A stretch of DNA of 7,461 nt, from contig CAOSOP010000057.1 of the NCBI GenBank assembly GCA_948525355.1, positions 1-7,461 of the forward strand, in the 5' to 3' direction. Within the stretch, counting starts at the first letter, position 1. Each line of letters starts with the position of its first letter. Position numbers and translations under genes: made by a program. This document shows positions 6,611 through 7,461 of the stretch, piece by piece. The notes under the pieces were generated by a model. That model made no database searches. It was given only the letters and a program-made list of their open reading frames with translations, and had not been told where the DNA came from. The stretch is from an uncultured Bacilli bacterium. GTDB taxonomy: Bacteria > Bacillota_I > Bacilli_A > RFN20 > CAG-288.

Positions 6611-6687
6611 TGGTGACCCTAGTGGGATTCGAACCCGCGAATGTATGCGTGAGAGGCATATGAGTTAAGCCGCTTCTCCATAGGGCC
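6611..6687 (-). tRNA. tRNA-Glu, anticodon CUC
   Basis: This 77-nt gene folds as a complete cloverleaf. The acceptor stem pairs GGCCCTA with TAGGGTC (one G-T pair), the discriminator is A, and CCA is encoded. The D-arm has a 3-bp GAG/CTC stem and a GG in the loop. The anticodon stem TATGC/GCATA holds the loop CTCTCAC, giving anticodon CUC (complement of 6651-6653), which reads Glu codon GAG. The T-arm has the invariant TTCGAAT loop. Its stem, GCGGG with CCCAC, has one C-A mismatch at the second pair (50-64). It lies 65 nt after the oxidoreductase gene on the same strand and could be partly co-transcribed with it, but it also has a promoter candidate of its own. Confidence 0.95.
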
Positions 6688-6696
6688 ATTGCTAAT

Positions 6697-6725
6697 ATTT
6701 AAACATAACTAAATTACTTTTACAA
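6697..6725 (-). promoter_or_regulatory. Probable promoter of the tRNA-Glu gene
   Basis: On the minus strand TTGTAA (6725-6720) and TTAAAT (6702-6697) are 17 bp apart, with TGT directly before the -10 box (extended -10). The start would fall near 6690, only a few bases before the mature tRNA 5' end at 6687. Each box has only four or five matches to consensus. Confidence 0.45.
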
Positions 6726-6752
6726 GTTAAATATTAAAAAAACATCAATATA

Positions 6753-7361
6753 TTATTCGTACAAAAGTTTTTTTGCTGAGTTGATAGCCATCAGCTCTAA
6801 TGCATAAAGTCTATTTTTTAATACTTCTTCTGAGCACATATCTAGTCCATAAGTTGATAACATTTCAAATTCATTTATTCCTAAAAACTTTGATAATGCT
6901 CTTAGATATGTTCCACCTTGTTCCATAATATCATCATCAGGTATATTCATTCCTCTTGTAGTTATATATATCATTTTTTTAGCTTTACAACACCCGATAC
7001 AATCGCCATCTTGATTTACTTGAAAAGTAATACCAGCAACAGAAATGTTCTCAAAATATGTCTTAAGCTTAGCTGGAATGCTCATATCCCAAAATGGAGC
7101 AGCCACAATAATGTAATCAGCATTATAGAATTGCAGAGCATATTTAAAAAAAGAACTATTATTTTTTAAATCCATGAGTAACTCGGATCTTTTATTAAGA
7201 AGGTAATTGTTAAGAGGTACTACATCTAAATCATTGATATCGATATATTCGAAACAAAAAGAGTTACTATTTTTTAAAACATTAACATATGAATCAAGAA
7301 TCTTTTTAGTTCTTGATTCGCTTTTTCTAATACAGGAATCAATAATAAGTACTTTTTTCAT
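6753..7361 (-). CDS. Flavodoxin-fold FMN-dependent NAD(P)H oxidoreductase (azoreductase/AcpD-like)
   Basis: This 202-residue cytoplasmic flavoprotein of the flavodoxin_2/AcpD type has relatives that reduce quinones, azo compounds or nitro groups with NAD(P)H. The N-terminal strand MKKVLIIDSC (1-10) leads into a Ser-rich phosphate loop (about 9-18). The family signature is the segment from APFWDMSIP (88-96) through KLKTYFENI, followed by AGITF (109-113). A second FMN-side strand is IYITTRG (131-137). The length is normal. A local cluster Cys121, Cys124, Cys125 sits where many family members have a hydrophobic loop. The substrate cannot be inferred. The ATG at 7361 is required by the first strand, but it has no Shine-Dalgarno sequence. 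The gene is oriented towards the tRNA and away from the putative gene starting at 7459. A redox role would suit an anaerobe, but no link to the hydrogenase is shown. Confidence 0.88.
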   Translation of the reverse strand: MKKVLIIDSCIRKSESRTKKILDSYVNVLKNSNSFCFEYIDINDLDVVPLNNYLLNKRSELLMDLKNNSSFFKYALQFYNADYIIVAAPFWDMSIPAKLKTYFENISVAGITFQVNQDGDCIGCCKAKKMIYITTRGMNIPDDDIMEQGGTYLRALSKFLGINEFEMLSTYGLDMCSEEVLKNRLYALELMAINSAKKLLYE

Positions 7362-7367
7362 AAAAAT

Positions 7368-7396
7368 ATTATTTCATTATTACTAAACAAAGTCAA
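7368..7396 (-). promoter_or_regulatory. Promoter of the flavodoxin-fold oxidoreductase, predicting a near-leaderless mRNA
   Basis: On the minus strand TTGACT (7396-7391) and AATAAT (7373-7368) are 17 bp apart, each one base from consensus. Only six bases (7367-7362) separate the -10 box from the ATG at 7361, so transcription should start at or next to the start codon. An alternative -10 (TAATAA, farther upstream) lacks a matching -35. Confidence 0.5.
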
Positions 7397-7445
7397 ATAT
7401 TAATGTGTTTGCTTCGCCTTTTTGCGGCTTCACTTCTGGCCAAAT

Positions 7446-7461
7446 AGAGGGGTAATTTATG
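7446..7461 (+). promoter_or_regulatory. Possible ribosome binding site and start codon of a gene running off the window
   Basis: AGAGGGG (7446-7452) lies 6 nt before an ATG at 7459-7461, the last base of the window. It would start a gene divergent from the oxidoreductase. Only the start codon is present, so the product is unknown. No convincing plus-strand promoter is seen in 7362-7445. Confidence 0.4.

Noticed and set aside
7411..7431. GCTTC repeated around CGCCTTTTTGCG as a riboswitch or terminator
   Set aside because: The possible stem is only about 3 bp and no known riboswitch core is recognisable.
1..7461. CRISPR array, insertion sequence, prophage or integration site
   Set aside because: No regularly spaced repeats, no transposase or integrase fragments, no terminal repeats, and no duplicated tRNA 3' end that would mark an attachment site.

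Overview
The window is AT-rich bacterial DNA read with the standard code: Trp is TGG and TGA is a stop. Shine-Dalgarno sites are strong (AAAGGAGG, AAGGAG), promoters look like sigma-A, and the tRNA gene encodes its own CCA. Together with an electron-bifurcating type [FeFe]-hydrogenase this points to a strictly anaerobic fermentative Bacillota, or a relative near the Mollicutes/Erysipelotrichia. No finer placement is possible from the sequence alone.

Positions 1-5890 hold one tightly packed plus-strand operon. A good sigma-A promoter (16-44) precedes an 82-nt leader and five genes: hydC (NuoE-like), hydB (NuoF-like with extra ferredoxin domains), hydA ([FeFe]-hydrogenase catalytic subunit), an Mrp/Nbp35 Fe-S carrier ATPase, and a protein with tandem CBS domains. 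Gaps are 1, 11 and 1 nt, then an 8-nt overlap. An intrinsic terminator follows at 5852-5884. HydCBA together have the cofactor set of a soluble trimeric hydrogenase that couples NAD(H) and ferredoxin to H2. Mrp is well placed to supply or repair the many Fe-S clusters. No hydE, hydF or hydG maturation gene is in the window, so the 2Fe subcluster must be built from genes elsewhere.

Positions 5885-6014 are a convergent intergenic stretch with an 8-bp inverted repeat and a repeated 9-mer. Minus-strand genes follow: an unrecognised protein with two membrane segments (6015-6407, own promoter), a tRNA-Glu(CUC) with its own terminator and a probable promoter (6575-6725), and a flavodoxin-fold FMN/NAD(P)H oxidoreductase of the azoreductase type (6753-7361). 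Its best promoter predicts an almost leaderless mRNA. The last bases (7446-7461) look like the ribosome binding site and ATG of a divergent plus-strand gene that continues outside.

The most interesting item is the last operon gene. Ahead of its CBS pair is a helical domain with an R-N-x3-H motif like the catalytic motif of HEPN ribonucleases. This suggests, without proof, a nucleotide-sensing RNA-directed regulator translated together with a redox-balancing hydrogenase.
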